DNA of 64,000 nucleotides from CAVZTX01 sp963778375 (lineage in GTDB: Bacteria > Chloroflexota > Ktedonobacteria > Ktedonobacterales > Ktedonobacteraceae), in contig CAVZTX010000013.1 in the NCBI GenBank assembly GCA_963778375.1, positions 1 to 64,000 on the forward strand, in the 5' to 3' direction. Position 1 is the first letter of the stretch. The number at the start of each line of letters is the position of its first letter. Made by a program: the position numbers and the translations under genes. The notes beneath the pieces were generated by a model that was given only the letters and a program-made list of their open reading frames with translations, searched no databases and was not told the DNA's origin. Below are positions 52,080-61,752 of the stretch, one piece after another.

Positions 52080-52889
52080 TCATGAGACCGTAACAAGATC
52101 TTTGATTTTGTCGTAAATAGACTTGCTTACGACCTGCAATAATTGATCAACGGAGGTAAATGGGCCGTGCTGGGTACGATAATTCACAATATTTTGCGCA
52201 GTAGTGCTGCTGACATGTAGACTTTGCCGCATATCATCAACGCTTGCTGTATTGATGTTCACGAGTGAGCCTGCGGCAGTATTGCCCACGCTTGCTGTAC
52301 CTGGACCTGGTACCCCGCCCGTATAGGTTGGCGGCGTTTCCCCTATGGTAAGGACATAGACTTCCTGACCATCGTTCAGTTTGGCTGCTAAATTGAGTGC
52401 AACGAGATTTGCATTTGACAGTGTACCGCCTGCTGCTTGTAATAGATCGGAGACACGTGCATCAGGTGGAAGCGTATAAATTCCGGGATGCTTTACTGCA
52501 CCTACGACGTATACCTTGATATCTCCGCTGTTGGTAGTGGATGAGCTGGTTGAACTTCCGTTGCTGTTCGATGTTGTATTACTGAAGTTTTGCTGGCTGA
52601 TACTCGGCGGAGTGGTCGGTGCAGTAGGCGAACGCCAGACGAAATAGATAGTAATGGCCAGCGCCAGGGTCACAACAATTGCGAAGATGCGGGTATACCT
52701 GCGCCTGTTGAAGCTAGATGGCTCGCGTTCCTCCTGAGGGAAAGGAGGAGCGACAATGCTGTCAGGAGCAGACGATAGGGGAACGACTGGTTGGGGCATG
52801 GTTTGCTGCTGTGAGAGTGGATACTGTGCAGTCCCTTGCGTGTCCGGTGCACTAGAACTGCGAGATGATGGTGCAGGCCAAAGCATCAT
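52080..52889 (-). CDS. comEA: ComEA-type competence DNA receptor
   Basis: 269 aa. A Pro/Ser-rich N-terminus, one membrane helix at about 67-85 (IFAIVVTLALAITIYFVW), a Ser/Asn/Thr linker, an SLBB domain (KVYVVGAVKHPGIYTLPPDA and SDLLQAAGG), and a C-terminal helix-hairpin-helix domain (VNINTASVDDMRQSLHVSS, then IVNYRTQHGPFTSVDQLLQV). It binds incoming double-stranded DNA outside the membrane. The frame opens at 52928, but the ATG at 52889 follows GGAGGG. It lies directly upstream of the broken comEC on the same strand, as in functional competence operons. Confidence 0.9.
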   Translation of the reverse strand: MMLWPAPSSRSSSAPDTQGTAQYPLSQQQTMPQPVVPLSSAPDSIVAPPFPQEEREPSSFNRRRYTRIFAIVVTLALAITIYFVWRSPTAPTTPPSISQQNFSNTTSNSNGSSTSSSTTNSGDIKVYVVGAVKHPGIYTLPPDARVSDLLQAAGGTLSNANLVALNLAAKLNDGQEVYVLTIGETPPTYTGGVPGPGTASVGNTAAGSLVNINTASVDDMRQSLHVSSTTAQNIVNYRTQHGPFTSVDQLLQVVSKSIYDKIKDLVTVS

Positions 52890-53081
52890 TGCCAAACCCT
52901 CCAACAAGTTCTTATGGGTCTTTAGCATAGCAGGGTAGTAAGATGATTGTCAATATATTTTGCGATCAATTCTAGTGTTGCTTCGCTCTATATTCATAGA
53001 GATGGGAGAGGGGTGTTGGAAGGGTAGGAAACGCTGAGTTCGGTGGGGAAAGGGTATACTCTGAAAAATCGTCGTAATACA

Positions 53082-53115
53082 TCTCCAGAGTGGAGCAACC
53101 GCCTCACTCTGGAGA
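53082..53115 (-). terminator. Possible terminator after the DUF4383 gene
   Basis: TCTCCAGAGTG (53082-53092) pairs with CACTCTGGAGA (53105-53115): a perfect 11-bp stem with a 12-base loop. On the minus strand a T-run (GATTTTTC) follows about 10 bases later, so it is a plausible but not ideal terminator. Confidence 0.5.
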
Positions 53116-53122
53116 CATTCCG

Positions 53123-53530
53123 CTAGAGGGCAGTTCTTGTGCGTGCGGTCTCAGTCACAAAGAAGCCAACGATGATGGCAGCCGCGCCCGCTACCAGATG
53201 TAGAACGTTATCGGCCGGATTGATGTGAATGATGCCAAGGAATTGCATACCAGCAGCACCAGAATAGAGAGCTGGGATCAGGCCGGCAAGGCCCAATAGC
53301 AGGTAGATGACGCCGAATACCTGATTAAATCTGCGGGAAAAGCCCATGTACGCGGCAACAATCGCTATGATGCCCGTGATCAGATGGACCAGGTTGTGGA
53401 GAAGGTCCACACCGAAGATGCCGAGCAGGTTGCTGGTGGAGCTATTTGCTGTGAGCAGACCTAAAATACCAATCAATACGAAGACGATACCGAGAACCAA
53501 CGCGAAGAGTCGATTTGCTGACCAAGCCAT
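53123..53530 (-). CDS. DUF4383 membrane protein
   Basis: 135 aa with four membrane helices, the family pattern of LFALVLGIVFVLIGILGLL, then a His-containing second helix (LLHNLVHLITGIIAIVAAY), LIYLLLGLAGLIPAL-type third, and DNVLHLVAGAAAIIVGFF last. The two similar NLVHL/NVLHLV segments show internal duplication. Function unknown. AGGAGG precedes the ATG. Confidence 0.88.
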   Translation of the reverse strand: MAWSANRLFALVLGIVFVLIGILGLLTANSSTSNLLGIFGVDLLHNLVHLITGIIAIVAAYMGFSRRFNQVFGVIYLLLGLAGLIPALYSGAAGMQFLGIIHINPADNVLHLVAGAAAIIVGFFVTETARTRTAL

Positions 53531-53788
53531 GATGATTCCTCCTAGTTTTTCAAAGATTACAAATGTTTCTGAGGTATTTCTACCTATAGGATTATACGCT
53601 TCCGCAATCTATACCGATTACAAAAGGTTACGAAATCACCTTCCAGAAGGTGATTTCATTTCCATTATATTGGGTAAAGGAAACTTTTCAGGGCGAATAA
53701 TCGTGATTCTCATGGTGGGAAACAGCGTGTAGACTCACCGGAAGTAACGAAAAGTAATGTCAACCTAGTCAGAAGGAGAATGCAGAAA

Positions 53789-54025
53789 ATGCCAAATGAA
53801 CAGCAGCAAACTAGCGCCGATAACTTGTACTTTGATCTGGTCAGCATCGTCTATCATTCGCTAGAGGCAGCTCAGACGTATGCTACCTATCTCAGCGATG
53901 CTCAGCAGAGCGGCAATCAGCAGTTTGTCCAGTTGGTGCAACAAATGCAGCAACAGAATAACCAGTGGGCGCAACAGGCCAAGCAGCTCCTGGCGCAGCA
54001 GTCGAGCCAGTCCAGCAGCAGCTAA
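53789..54025 (+). CDS. Small Gln-rich protein, 78 aa
   Basis: MPNEQQQTSADNLYFDLVSI followed by a helix (VYHSLEAAQTYATYLSDA) and a Gln/Ser-rich C-terminus (QQMQQQNNQWAQQAKQLLAQ). Cytosolic, no known motif. AAGGAG lies 10 bases upstream of the ATG at 53789; another ATG at 53780 is too close to the ribosome site. The high Gln content and helical pattern suggest an oligomeric or spore-associated small protein, but this is a guess. Confidence 0.6.
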   Translation: MPNEQQQTSADNLYFDLVSIVYHSLEAAQTYATYLSDAQQSGNQQFVQLVQQMQQQNNQWAQQAKQLLAQQSSQSSSS

Positions 54026-54255
54026 ATGCTGGATAAGGGCGGGAGTGGGGAAGAGCGAAATGGGAGCCTTATGGTTGCCCAATTTAGCTTCCTAACAAAC
54101 ACGTCCAGGAAGATCGTAGTAAACGGTTTGCTTCGTCAATCCCGCTCGGAAAGATGGAGCAGACCGTTTCTGTATTAGAGAGTATTTGATGAGAGATTAC
54201 TTGTAGATCGATAGAAACTAGTTGAAACGCTATTGATTAGAAACAGGAGAACATA

Positions 54256-54696
54256 GTGAAATACGACGAATTTATTGCGCAAATTCAGCGGCGTGCTGAT
54301 CTCAGCTCGCGTGACGAAGCAGAGACAGCGGTACGTGCTACGTTTGAAACGCTGGCGGAACGTTTAGCCGGTGGTGAGGCAAAAGACCTGGCATCCCAGC
54401 TTCCCTCGGAGATTGCGGTCTACCTGGAACAACCCTTCGCGGGAGCTGGTGAGAGCTATTCACTGGACGAATTTTTTCGACGTGTGAGCGATCGAGAAAG
54501 GGTTGCTCTGCCGGATGCCACCTTCCACGTGCGAGTAGTGATTGGACTGGTCAGCGAGGTAGTGACGATGGGCGAGATAGAAAACGTTCGTGCTCAACTG
54601 CCTGCCGAGTTTCGCCAATTGTTCGAGGTGGAAAATGAAGGCGAACTGCCTGGTCAGGGCGTAATAGATACAGCAACGGAAGTTTCCGATGTGTAG
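54256..54696 (+). CDS. DUF2267 protein
   Basis: 146 aa with the DUF2267 pattern repeated twice: KYDEFIAQIQRRADLSSRDE, AVRATFETLAERLAGGEAKD and LASQLPSEIAVYL, then SLDEFFRRVSDRERV, VRVVIGLVSEVVTMGEIENV and RAQLPAEFRQLF. All helical, cytosolic, function unknown. The start is GTG 54256 after AGGAG. It is convergent with the permease gene, with 5 bases between stops. Confidence 0.88.
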   Translation: MKYDEFIAQIQRRADLSSRDEAETAVRATFETLAERLAGGEAKDLASQLPSEIAVYLEQPFAGAGESYSLDEFFRRVSDRERVALPDATFHVRVVIGLVSEVVTMGEIENVRAQLPAEFRQLFEVENEGELPGQGVIDTATEVSDV

Positions 54697-54701
54697 CCTC
54701 C

Positions 54702-57700
54702 TTAATCTTCGTTGAGGCGAAGTTGCTGGCTGATGGAGGGTTGCAGGGCGGTGCGTGCCATCATTATGAGCGCGATGATGCAGATGGCGATTAACATGAT
54801 GAATGCGATAGCAAGCAGTGGAGGCACGACGACCTGAGTTGGAATGATCTGCTGGATGACGTAAAATTCGCCGCTGCTTACATTGCTGAGAATGCCGCTG
54901 GTGGGAACACCCGTAAAGATGAGGGCAGGCATAACGGTAACGGTAAGTAATGCACCAAAAATGATGCCAAGGAGGAGTGAAGCAACATAGACGATGGCTT
55001 GTTCCCAGGTCAGGATGCCGGTGATTTGCCAGGAGGCTGCACCGATAGCACGCAGGACGGTGAAGTTGTTCAGGCGGGTGCGCACACTCATCCAGGATGC
55101 CAGGAGGTTGCCAGCGAAGGCGAGGAGCAGGGCGGTTACTGCTGCAAGAGCCAGTAAGATAGTGAGGCTAAGGGTAAGTGGGTCGTTGTGTAAGGAGTCG
55201 ATGATTGCACGCCGATCATAGAGGTTAATCAGGCCCAAACTGGGGGTGTTGAGAGCGGCACGTACATGCGCCAGAGCTAGCGGGTCGTCTTGTGTGCGCA
55301 GCCATGTATGGTTAATAGGCAAGCTGATATCATTCGGGGCACCATTATTGAGAGCATCCCGTTCGTAGACGTGAGCGTAGGTTGTGTAGTCGATCAGGAT
55401 GCCGCCGGGAGGAGAATAATCACCAGCACCAGACCCGGCAGAGTCGTTGACGGTTGGAATATGCTGCACCTCAGCGATAATAAGGGCTGAGAGGGTGTCA
55501 AACTGCAAATTGTTCACATTGACGGTGAAGAGGGAGCCGACGTGAAGGTTGAGCTTGTTCATCGTGGCGGCGTCGGCGATAGCAGGGACACTATCGTTAC
55601 CGCCTGCCTGATTACTCTGAGCGGTGAGTTGCTGCATAAGCGAGGTCAGTGATTGGGTGGAATCCTGAGAAGTCCAGATAGCAGTGTTGGCGAAGGTTTT
55701 GCTGTCTACCGCTCGAATCTCGATGGGGATGGTCGGGAAGGTACCTGATGAGACACCCGACCCGGTGTATCCGACCGTGGCGGAGAGGACACCGGGGATA
55801 TGCTGGTATCTCGCGGTTTCATTGGCCAGTGTCATATTCGTAGATGAAATGGCAATGTCGCCACTGAAGTCAGCGCCAGACTCGTAGGAGGCAACATCGA
55901 GCATGCGCTGCGCTTGTGAGGCATTAAAGACCAGGATGAAGATGGCAAATGCACTGGCAAGGGCAAGCAAGAGAGTCATACGCACGGTCTGGCGAGGAGC
56001 GCGGGACATCTGAGCGATGGTGAGCATGGTAACAGCGCCACGACTACGCACAGCAAACCATGAGCCAACCCGCAGGAGATAGGGGAAAAAGCGCAGGAAG
56101 AGCAGGATACAGGCGATGAGCAAGAAAATGGGTGCTATCAACGTCAGCGGAGTCGAGACAAGGACATTTGTGCGCGTGTCAAAGAGGTTGCCGATGGTGC
56201 TCAGGTAGAGAGAGATACCGTAGCCGACGAGTGCAATGACTGCTGCAATAAGGTCAAATCGGAGGCGCTGCCAGAGAGGACGATGTGTCGTACGAGCAGC
56301 CTCACGGCGAAGCGCGAGAACATTCATGCTTACCGCACGCCGGAACAAGAGACACATGGCAAGGGTCGCGGCGAACGCTGCTCCTACAGCGTACCAGCCG
56401 ATGCCCAGAATGGCTTGCAGTGGCTGGCCGGTGACCTGGTTGACGGCATCTTGCCCTGTTCCGGTCAAAAAATGCTGGGAGAGCAAGGAAATGACAACGA
56501 TAGCGATCAGCGGGCCGACGATAAGCGCAATGATACCTAAGCCAATACTCTGAATGACCAGGGAACCTAGAACCTGGCTATTGCTAGCACCACGGCTACG
56601 CAGGATAGCGATAGAATCGGTTTGTCGATCAACGAGCAAATCGGCCATCAGGACGACAAAGAAGAGAAGCAAACAGATGACCTGGAGTGAGAGAATGGTG
56701 ACAGGAATACGTACAACATCGACACGATTGCTGTATCCATCCAGGGCATTGGGAAGAGTGAACGAATTTGAACTTGGACTGGATATATTCGTCCGAACGA
56801 GGTAGGGGTAGGTGAGTAGCGCACCGGATTGGATTACTTCTTGTATCTTCTCAGATTTTACGCCCATGTTTGCTTGCAGTGCATTTAGCCGACTGATAAG
56901 GGCGTTGAGTGAATTGATGGTGATGTGTGACCCGTCCAGGTGATAGTACCAGGTAAGTTGGTAGGTTTGTGGTGAGAAAACCGTATCGCTGTGAAATGTT
57001 GCGGCAAGATGGTCAAGCGCGGTGAGGAGAGCGTCGCTGGGAACCAGAAATGTGTAGGATGTGGTTTGGTTCTGTGAGGTCGGCTGAAAATCTTGTCCAT
57101 GCCAGAAGGCGGTTTGCGCCTGGGTGATGGTGAAGAGGCCAACGACATGTAATGCAAATGTGCCTACTGGAACGGTACCACCAAACATATCCTGCGGATT
57201 TGTGAAGAGATCGCCCTTAAGTGTGATTAACGAACCAACCGTCACATGTAGGTTTTGGGCGGTTGCTGGGGTAAGCAGGATTTCAATTGCACCGCTTGTT
57301 GCTTGAGGAAGTCTCCCTTGTACCAACGTAATGTGGGAACCTGCCTCTTCTACTGGGATACCAACGAGACTGACACCGGTGGGACTTGTTCCTGCCCTAG
57401 TCCTCTGGGCAGGCTGTGATGCCGTAATCGAAAACCCTGATGCCTGAAGCGAGAATTGCGTCGATTGGTTTAGATATGTTCCCAGGTATTGCTGAAAAAG
57501 TGGATCGAATTGTTGTTTCAGATTTGAAACGATCCGTGTGGAGAGCCCTTGTGTCGCCGTATCAAGTGCAATCTCAGAGTTCGCGGGAGATGCATTGAGG
57601 AAATCGCGAACACCCGCCGTTGATGTGACTTCAGAGAAGAGAGGAACGATGCAGATGAGCGTCACAGCGGTGAGCATGCCCAAACCAAGCAGTAAGAGAT

Positions 57701-59666
57701 GGAACCCTGCATGGCGTAAGCGCCAGAGCGCAAGGGTGGCCATAGAGGGTAGAACGGAGCGTCTTGATTGGCGTGTACTTCCGCCTCCTGCGATCTGCCG
57801 CGCTAAAGTCACCTCTTCCTGCGTTATGAAATTGACACGCTGATCTTCGATGAGTCGAAGCATGCGACCCAGCGAGGGCCACAAGGCAACGCGTACCATC
57901 AGAATTAAAGCGACAATGAATATAACGATCAGCACGATGAATGCAATGATGAGTGTGGGAGGTATGACAAGTTGCGTGGCTATGGCCTGCTGGAGCGCGA
58001 AAAACTCATTGATGTTTAATAGACTGAGGCTGCCTGTGGGGGGAACGCTGGTAAAGACCAGGTTGGGAATCACCGTGACGCACAGCAAGGCTCCAAAAAA
58101 GATGCCAAGTAGGAGTCCGCTCGTATAGATGATGCTCGACTCCCAGGTTAAGGAGCGAGTAATTTCATTTGGAGTGGCTCCCAAAGCGCGCAGAACGGCG
58201 AAGTTGGTCAAGCGCGTACGAACGCTTAACCATGAAGCGAGCAGGTTAGCTATCAAGGCCAACAGAACGGCCGCGGTTGCTCCAAGTAAGAGTATGCCTA
58301 TGAGGCTAATGGAGAGTGGATCGGCTTGTAAGCTAGCGATGAGCATACGTCGATCATTTACGTTGTCCAGTTGCCATTTGGAACTGGAAAGGGCAGCACG
58401 TACCTGTGCCACGACAGCGGGGTTGTCAGATGTACGCAGCCAGATGTGAGTGGGGAGCGTGCTGATACTGTGATCTTTCATTTGAACGGTGGAAAAGCTT
58501 GTGTAGTCAACCAGAACGCCTCCAGCCCGGCTGCTAACGGTTGGGATATGTTGTATTTCGGCAATGGCCTCGTAGCGGGTCTCATTACCGGCAACGTTAT
58601 TCGATTGTATGGAAAAGATCGAGCCAACGTGAAGGCCGAGCGTGTTCCAGGTAGAAGCATCTACAATCGCAGGAATAGCATCGTTGCTCAGTGCTTTTGC
58701 TCGATGTCCTACAAGCTGTGCCATGAGTGAGGTCAACGGTTGGGAAGAATCTTGCGGCGTCCAGATCATGGTTTGCTCGAAAGTGTTGGGATCGATGGCT
58801 CGAATCTGGATAGAGAAGGTTGGGGCGTTTGCAGATGTTCCCTCTGGTATAGTTCCCTGATCGTCATGATCAGCGGTAACTGAGGTAACGCCGGGAATAC
58901 TGTGATAAAGCGCTGTCGCCTTTTGGAAAGAGAGGCCGTAAAATATGACAGGAATGTCGCCACCGAAATCCGCTCCCAATTGATATGAGGCTATATCTGT
59001 TGCGCGTTGATTTTGTGATGCGGTGAACACGAGGGTAAAAATGGCAAAAGCGATAGCGAGTGCAAGCAACAGAGTCATGCGTATAGATTGACGCGGCGTA
59101 CGAGCCATTTGTGCTAATGCTAGCATTGGAGCAGCACCGCGTCCACGCGCAGCAAGGTTGGATCCCAGGCGCAGCAACAGCGGGAAGAGGCGCAGGAGGA
59201 GAAGTACAGCCGCAAGTAGCAGAAAGATTGGAGCGAGTAACGCAATCGGTGAGGAGATCAACACCTGCGTTTGAGGATCAAGTAATCCTCCGATGCCGCC
59301 TAGATACGCCGAAATGCCGTAACCGGTTAGCGCGATAATCACAACAAGAATGTCAAAATGAAAGCGCTCTCGTAGGGGTCGATTGACTGCACCCACTGAT
59401 GATTTATCGGCTCGCCTTGCGCCCAAAATACTGACGCGTGATGCGCGGTAGAGGGAAAAGACCATAGTGGCAAGCACGATAAGTACAGCGATGATGGCAT
59501 ACCATTTCATATTGAAGAGTGCCTGCATTGGTGCTTTGCTGATAACGTTGAGCGCACTTTGTTCTGCCGATGGCAGCAATCGCTGCGTAATCAGGTAGAC
59601 TGCCAGGAGCGCCAAAAGCGGCCCAATCACAAGTGCAACAAGCCCCAGGACAATGCCTTGCGTCAT
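54702..59666 (-). CDS. FtsX-type permease, downstream 1654 aa of a fused tandem duplication
   Basis: Large ABC-transporter permease of the FtsX/MacB type. It contains the end of one permease unit and a complete second unit in a single frame. Paired similar segments: RTPRQSIRMTLLLALAIAFA and RAPRQTVRMTLLLALASAFA; LGADFGGDIPV and SGADFSGDIAI; RTRLTNFAVLRALGATPNEI and RTRLNNFTVLRAIGAASWQI. Each unit has an N-terminal helix, a ~300-residue extracellular domain and two FtsX transmembrane blocks. The ATG at 59666 is only the first start after an internal TGA (59700-59702); the same frame continues upstream to 60902. No ATPase gene is adjacent. Confidence 0.85.
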   Translation of the reverse strand: MTQGIVLGLVALVIGPLLALLAVYLITQRLLPSAEQSALNVISKAPMQALFNMKWYAIIAVLIVLATMVFSLYRASRVSILGARRADKSSVGAVNRPLRERFHFDILVVIIALTGYGISAYLGGIGGLLDPQTQVLISSPIALLAPIFLLLAAVLLLLRLFPLLLRLGSNLAARGRGAAPMLALAQMARTPRQSIRMTLLLALAIAFAIFTLVFTASQNQRATDIASYQLGADFGGDIPVIFYGLSFQKATALYHSIPGVTSVTADHDDQGTIPEGTSANAPTFSIQIRAIDPNTFEQTMIWTPQDSSQPLTSLMAQLVGHRAKALSNDAIPAIVDASTWNTLGLHVGSIFSIQSNNVAGNETRYEAIAEIQHIPTVSSRAGGVLVDYTSFSTVQMKDHSISTLPTHIWLRTSDNPAVVAQVRAALSSSKWQLDNVNDRRMLIASLQADPLSISLIGILLLGATAAVLLALIANLLASWLSVRTRLTNFAVLRALGATPNEITRSLTWESSIIYTSGLLLGIFFGALLCVTVIPNLVFTSVPPTGSLSLLNINEFFALQQAIATQLVIPPTLIIAFIVLIVIFIVALILMVRVALWPSLGRMLRLIEDQRVNFITQEEVTLARQIAGGGSTRQSRRSVLPSMATLALWRLRHAGFHLLLLGLGMLTAVTLICIVPLFSEVTSTAGVRDFLNASPANSEIALDTATQGLSTRIVSNLKQQFDPLFQQYLGTYLNQSTQFSLQASGFSITASQPAQRTRAGTSPTGVSLVGIPVEEAGSHITLVQGRLPQATSGAIEILLTPATAQNLHVTVGSLITLKGDLFTNPQDMFGGTVPVGTFALHVVGLFTITQAQTAFWHGQDFQPTSQNQTTSYTFLVPSDALLTALDHLAATFHSDTVFSPQTYQLTWYYHLDGSHITINSLNALISRLNALQANMGVKSEKIQEVIQSGALLTYPYLVRTNISSPSSNSFTLPNALDGYSNRVDVVRIPVTILSLQVICLLLFFVVLMADLLVDRQTDSIAILRSRGASNSQVLGSLVIQSIGLGIIALIVGPLIAIVVISLLSQHFLTGTGQDAVNQVTGQPLQAILGIGWYAVGAAFAATLAMCLLFRRAVSMNVLALRREAARTTHRPLWQRLRFDLIAAVIALVGYGISLYLSTIGNLFDTRTNVLVSTPLTLIAPIFLLIACILLFLRFFPYLLRVGSWFAVRSRGAVTMLTIAQMSRAPRQTVRMTLLLALASAFAIFILVFNASQAQRMLDVASYESGADFSGDIAISSTNMTLANETARYQHIPGVLSATVGYTGSGVSSGTFPTIPIEIRAVDSKTFANTAIWTSQDSTQSLTSLMQQLTAQSNQAGGNDSVPAIADAATMNKLNLHVGSLFTVNVNNLQFDTLSALIIAEVQHIPTVNDSAGSGAGDYSPPGGILIDYTTYAHVYERDALNNGAPNDISLPINHTWLRTQDDPLALAHVRAALNTPSLGLINLYDRRAIIDSLHNDPLTLSLTILLALAAVTALLLAFAGNLLASWMSVRTRLNNFTVLRAIGAASWQITGILTWEQAIVYVASLLLGIIFGALLTVTVMPALIFTGVPTSGILSNVSSGEFYVIQQIIPTQVVVPPLLAIAFIMLIAICIIALIMMARTALQPSISQQLRLNED

Positions 59667-59699
59667 CAGCGATCCGAAGATTTGACGGTTACTCCCGCC

Positions 59700-60902
59700 T
59701 CAACTACGCATGACGGTGATAGCTGTTACCTGGCGATCGACCAGCAGCGTTGTCATAATGCTCAGGAAGAAGAGCAGAAGGCAGGTGATTTCAGCCGCTA
59801 GAACGCTCGAGGGAATGCGTTGTGCGGCTAAAGAGCTGCGGAACTTTTCCAGTGTGCTGGGCACGTTAGCGGCGCTCAACACCGAACCCGAAACATCAAC
59901 GCTTGAAATGTAGGGAGAACTGAGTACCATTGCCGGGTCACCAAAGGTCGTAGCTACATCCGTCTGTAGTGCGTGCAAGCGACCAATAAGATCAGCGAGT
60001 TGATCGATGGAGAAGATGCGCGTCGAGTCCAGCCGATAATACCAGTAGAGTTGCGATTGAGCCACGGTCGCAAAGAACACCTCGGGCGCGCTGTAACGAG
60101 CGGCAATGGCATCAAAGGCACTCAGCAGCCCCTGATCGGAACCAAGCACTACATAATGTGGTGCACATCCATCGCACTGGGCAAGCTCGGGCAGAAAATC
60201 GTCCTGGTGCCAGAATGGATCGCCTGCTTTGACATGAAACAATCCGACAACATACAAGTTGAGTTGTAGTGGAATGGGAGAGCCGGATATACCTCGTGCG
60301 AAACTACTGGCAGCAGGTTGAGCAAAGAACGGTGTGTTCAGGGTAATAATGGAGCCAACGCTCGCGTGAAAGATCTGAGCCATCTCAGGTGTGATGACAA
60401 TCTCAAAGTCCGAGTTCTGCGCCCGTGGCAGTCTTCCTTGTAAAAGCGTGATATGCGCTGCCGCCTCTTGCATGGAGGTACCATAGAGGCCCATTGGCCC
60501 GTTAAATGCGCCTAGCTTTGGTGACAGTATAGGGAAGTCGGGAGTACGGAAATCGAAGTGAGGTGAGCCAGTCAGGTAGGAGTTGAGTTCCTCCAAGAAG
60601 GGCTCACTCGTCGAATGATACGTATCCTTGACGCTCTGTGTGGCCAGGCCTGTAGCATTGGCGTGTAGTAAGATCTCCGAACTGGTGGGAGTAGCATTGA
60701 GAACGCCACGCAGAGCCGCGATTTGTGTGACTTGTGAGAAGACCGGCACGGTACAGACGACCATCACTGCTGCCACCATTCCTATGGCTGTTACGAGCAG
60801 CAAGAACCAGTGCTCGCGCCAGCGCCAGAAGGCAAGCGTTGCGATTGAGGCTATGGAATTGAGACGGGTGCGTTGTGGCGCTGTGTTGGTTGGACGATTC
60901 AT
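59700..60902 (-). CDS. FtsX-type permease, 5' part before an internal TGA
   Basis: 400 aa, same frame as 54702-59666. It starts MNRPTNTAPQRTRLNSIASI, has a membrane helix (FLLLVTAIGMVAAVMVVCTV), a large extracellular domain (GILLQGRLPRAQ-type pattern, here ITLLQGRLPRAQ), then LLLFFLSIMTTLLVDRQVTA and ITVMRS before TGA at 59700-59702. The next codons read GGSNRQIFGSLMTQG. The second unit has ILRSRGASNSQVLGSL at the same place, so the TGA replaces a conserved Arg codon (CGA to TGA is one transition). Without the stop the protein would be 2066 aa. Confidence 0.85.
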   Translation of the reverse strand: MNRPTNTAPQRTRLNSIASIATLAFWRWREHWFLLLVTAIGMVAAVMVVCTVPVFSQVTQIAALRGVLNATPTSSEILLHANATGLATQSVKDTYHSTSEPFLEELNSYLTGSPHFDFRTPDFPILSPKLGAFNGPMGLYGTSMQEAAAHITLLQGRLPRAQNSDFEIVITPEMAQIFHASVGSIITLNTPFFAQPAASSFARGISGSPIPLQLNLYVVGLFHVKAGDPFWHQDDFLPELAQCDGCAPHYVVLGSDQGLLSAFDAIAARYSAPEVFFATVAQSQLYWYYRLDSTRIFSIDQLADLIGRLHALQTDVATTFGDPAMVLSSPYISSVDVSGSVLSAANVPSTLEKFRSSLAAQRIPSSVLAAEITCLLLFFLSIMTTLLVDRQVTAITVMRS

Positions 60903-61596
60903 CCCTCACCTCTGTTCTTTAGTCGGTTCCTCGCAGGAGTATCATTAGGATTATACGTTCTGTTGTGCTATGTATTCACAGGATTGGGACATTGTGACAT
61001 GGGACATGCTTTTTTGAGTGGGATAGCGGGGACATTCGGGACAGTGGAGTTGTGTGTTTGTTTGCTTGAGACATTGTAGCCAGTGATTGTAAAAGTGACA
61101 GGTGTGGCGGTTGTGATTTGGGACATGGGACATCGGGACATTTGTGATTTTTTTGATTGTGGTTTGAATACCATCTGATGAGTGGGATGGATAGGTATGA
61201 TTGGAATGGGACGGGGACATTGGGACATAGGACATTTGTGTTGAGTGCGACGGATATGCGACTGAGTGAGAAGAAAAGCGAGGTTCAGGTAATTGCCAAT
61301 GGGACATGGGACATCGGGACATTTGTGAAGATTAGAATGTAGGTGTGATATCGCAAGGAGGAGAGGGAGGGTTTGGCGAGTACAATTGCGACTGGGATAT
61401 CGGGACATGGGGCATTTTCCTGAAGAAAAGGTGGACGCAGTAGAGGGTCGGAGAGCAGAGATGGCTGCTCGTATGATTTAAGTATGCGATGAAGCAAGCG
61501 GACTGTCAAGAGGCCGAGGCTTGTTGCTGATTCAGCTACTATGTGTGAGTGGAGTCGGGTCAGGAAGTTGACAGTTTATGTTATAATTCTGGTGAT
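60903..61596. other. Intergenic region rich in GGGACAT repeats
   Basis: About 690 bases before the tRNA. GGGACAT occurs about 12 times between 60984 and 61415, at irregular spacing. One longer unit, GGGACATGGGACATCGGGAC followed by ATTTGTGA, occurs twice (near 61123 and near 61302). Short minus-strand ORFs here reflect the repeat and are not called. Confidence 0.6.
61582..61587 (+). promoter_or_regulatory. -10 box of the tRNA-Arg gene
   Basis: TATAAT ends 9 bases before the mature tRNA 5' end. A TTGACA lies at 61569-61574, but only 7 bases upstream, too close to be its -35 partner. Confidence 0.5.
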
Positions 61597-61668
61597 GTCC
61601 CCGTAGCTCAGTGGATAGAGCATCGGCCTCCGAAGCCGAGTGCGCAGGTTCAATTCCTGTCGGGGACG
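61597..61668 (+). tRNA. tRNA-Arg (anticodon CCG)
   Basis: A complete cloverleaf: acceptor GTCCCCG with CGGGGAC, D stem GCTC/GAGC, anticodon stem TCGGC/GCCGA around loop CTCCGAA, T arm GCAGG-TTCAATT-CCTGT, discriminator G. The anticodon CCG reads CGG. The 3' CCA is not encoded (GCT follows). Confidence 0.95.
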
Positions 61669-61718
61669 CTTAATGACGATGAACAAATGAATGAGGGAAT
61701 AAGTTGCCCTACCCCGGA

Positions 61719-61752
61719 GCCGATTTATCGGCGATGGGCGCGATAAATCGGC
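61719..61752. repeat. Perfect 12-bp hairpin, inverted GTAGGGGC element
   Basis: GCCGATTTATCG (61719-61730) pairs with CGATAAATCGGC (61741-61752) around a 10-base loop; CCCCTACTAC follows, the reverse complement of GTAGTAGGGG. It lies about 50 bases after the tRNA. No T-run. Confidence 0.65.

Noticed and set aside
59700..59702. TGA as a selenocysteine codon
   Set aside because: The position is a conserved Arg in the duplicate unit, CGA to TGA is one transition, and no SECIS-like hairpin follows.
60984..61415. CRISPR array
   Set aside because: The GGGACAT units are 7 bases, irregularly spaced, and have no constant-length spacers or cas genes nearby.
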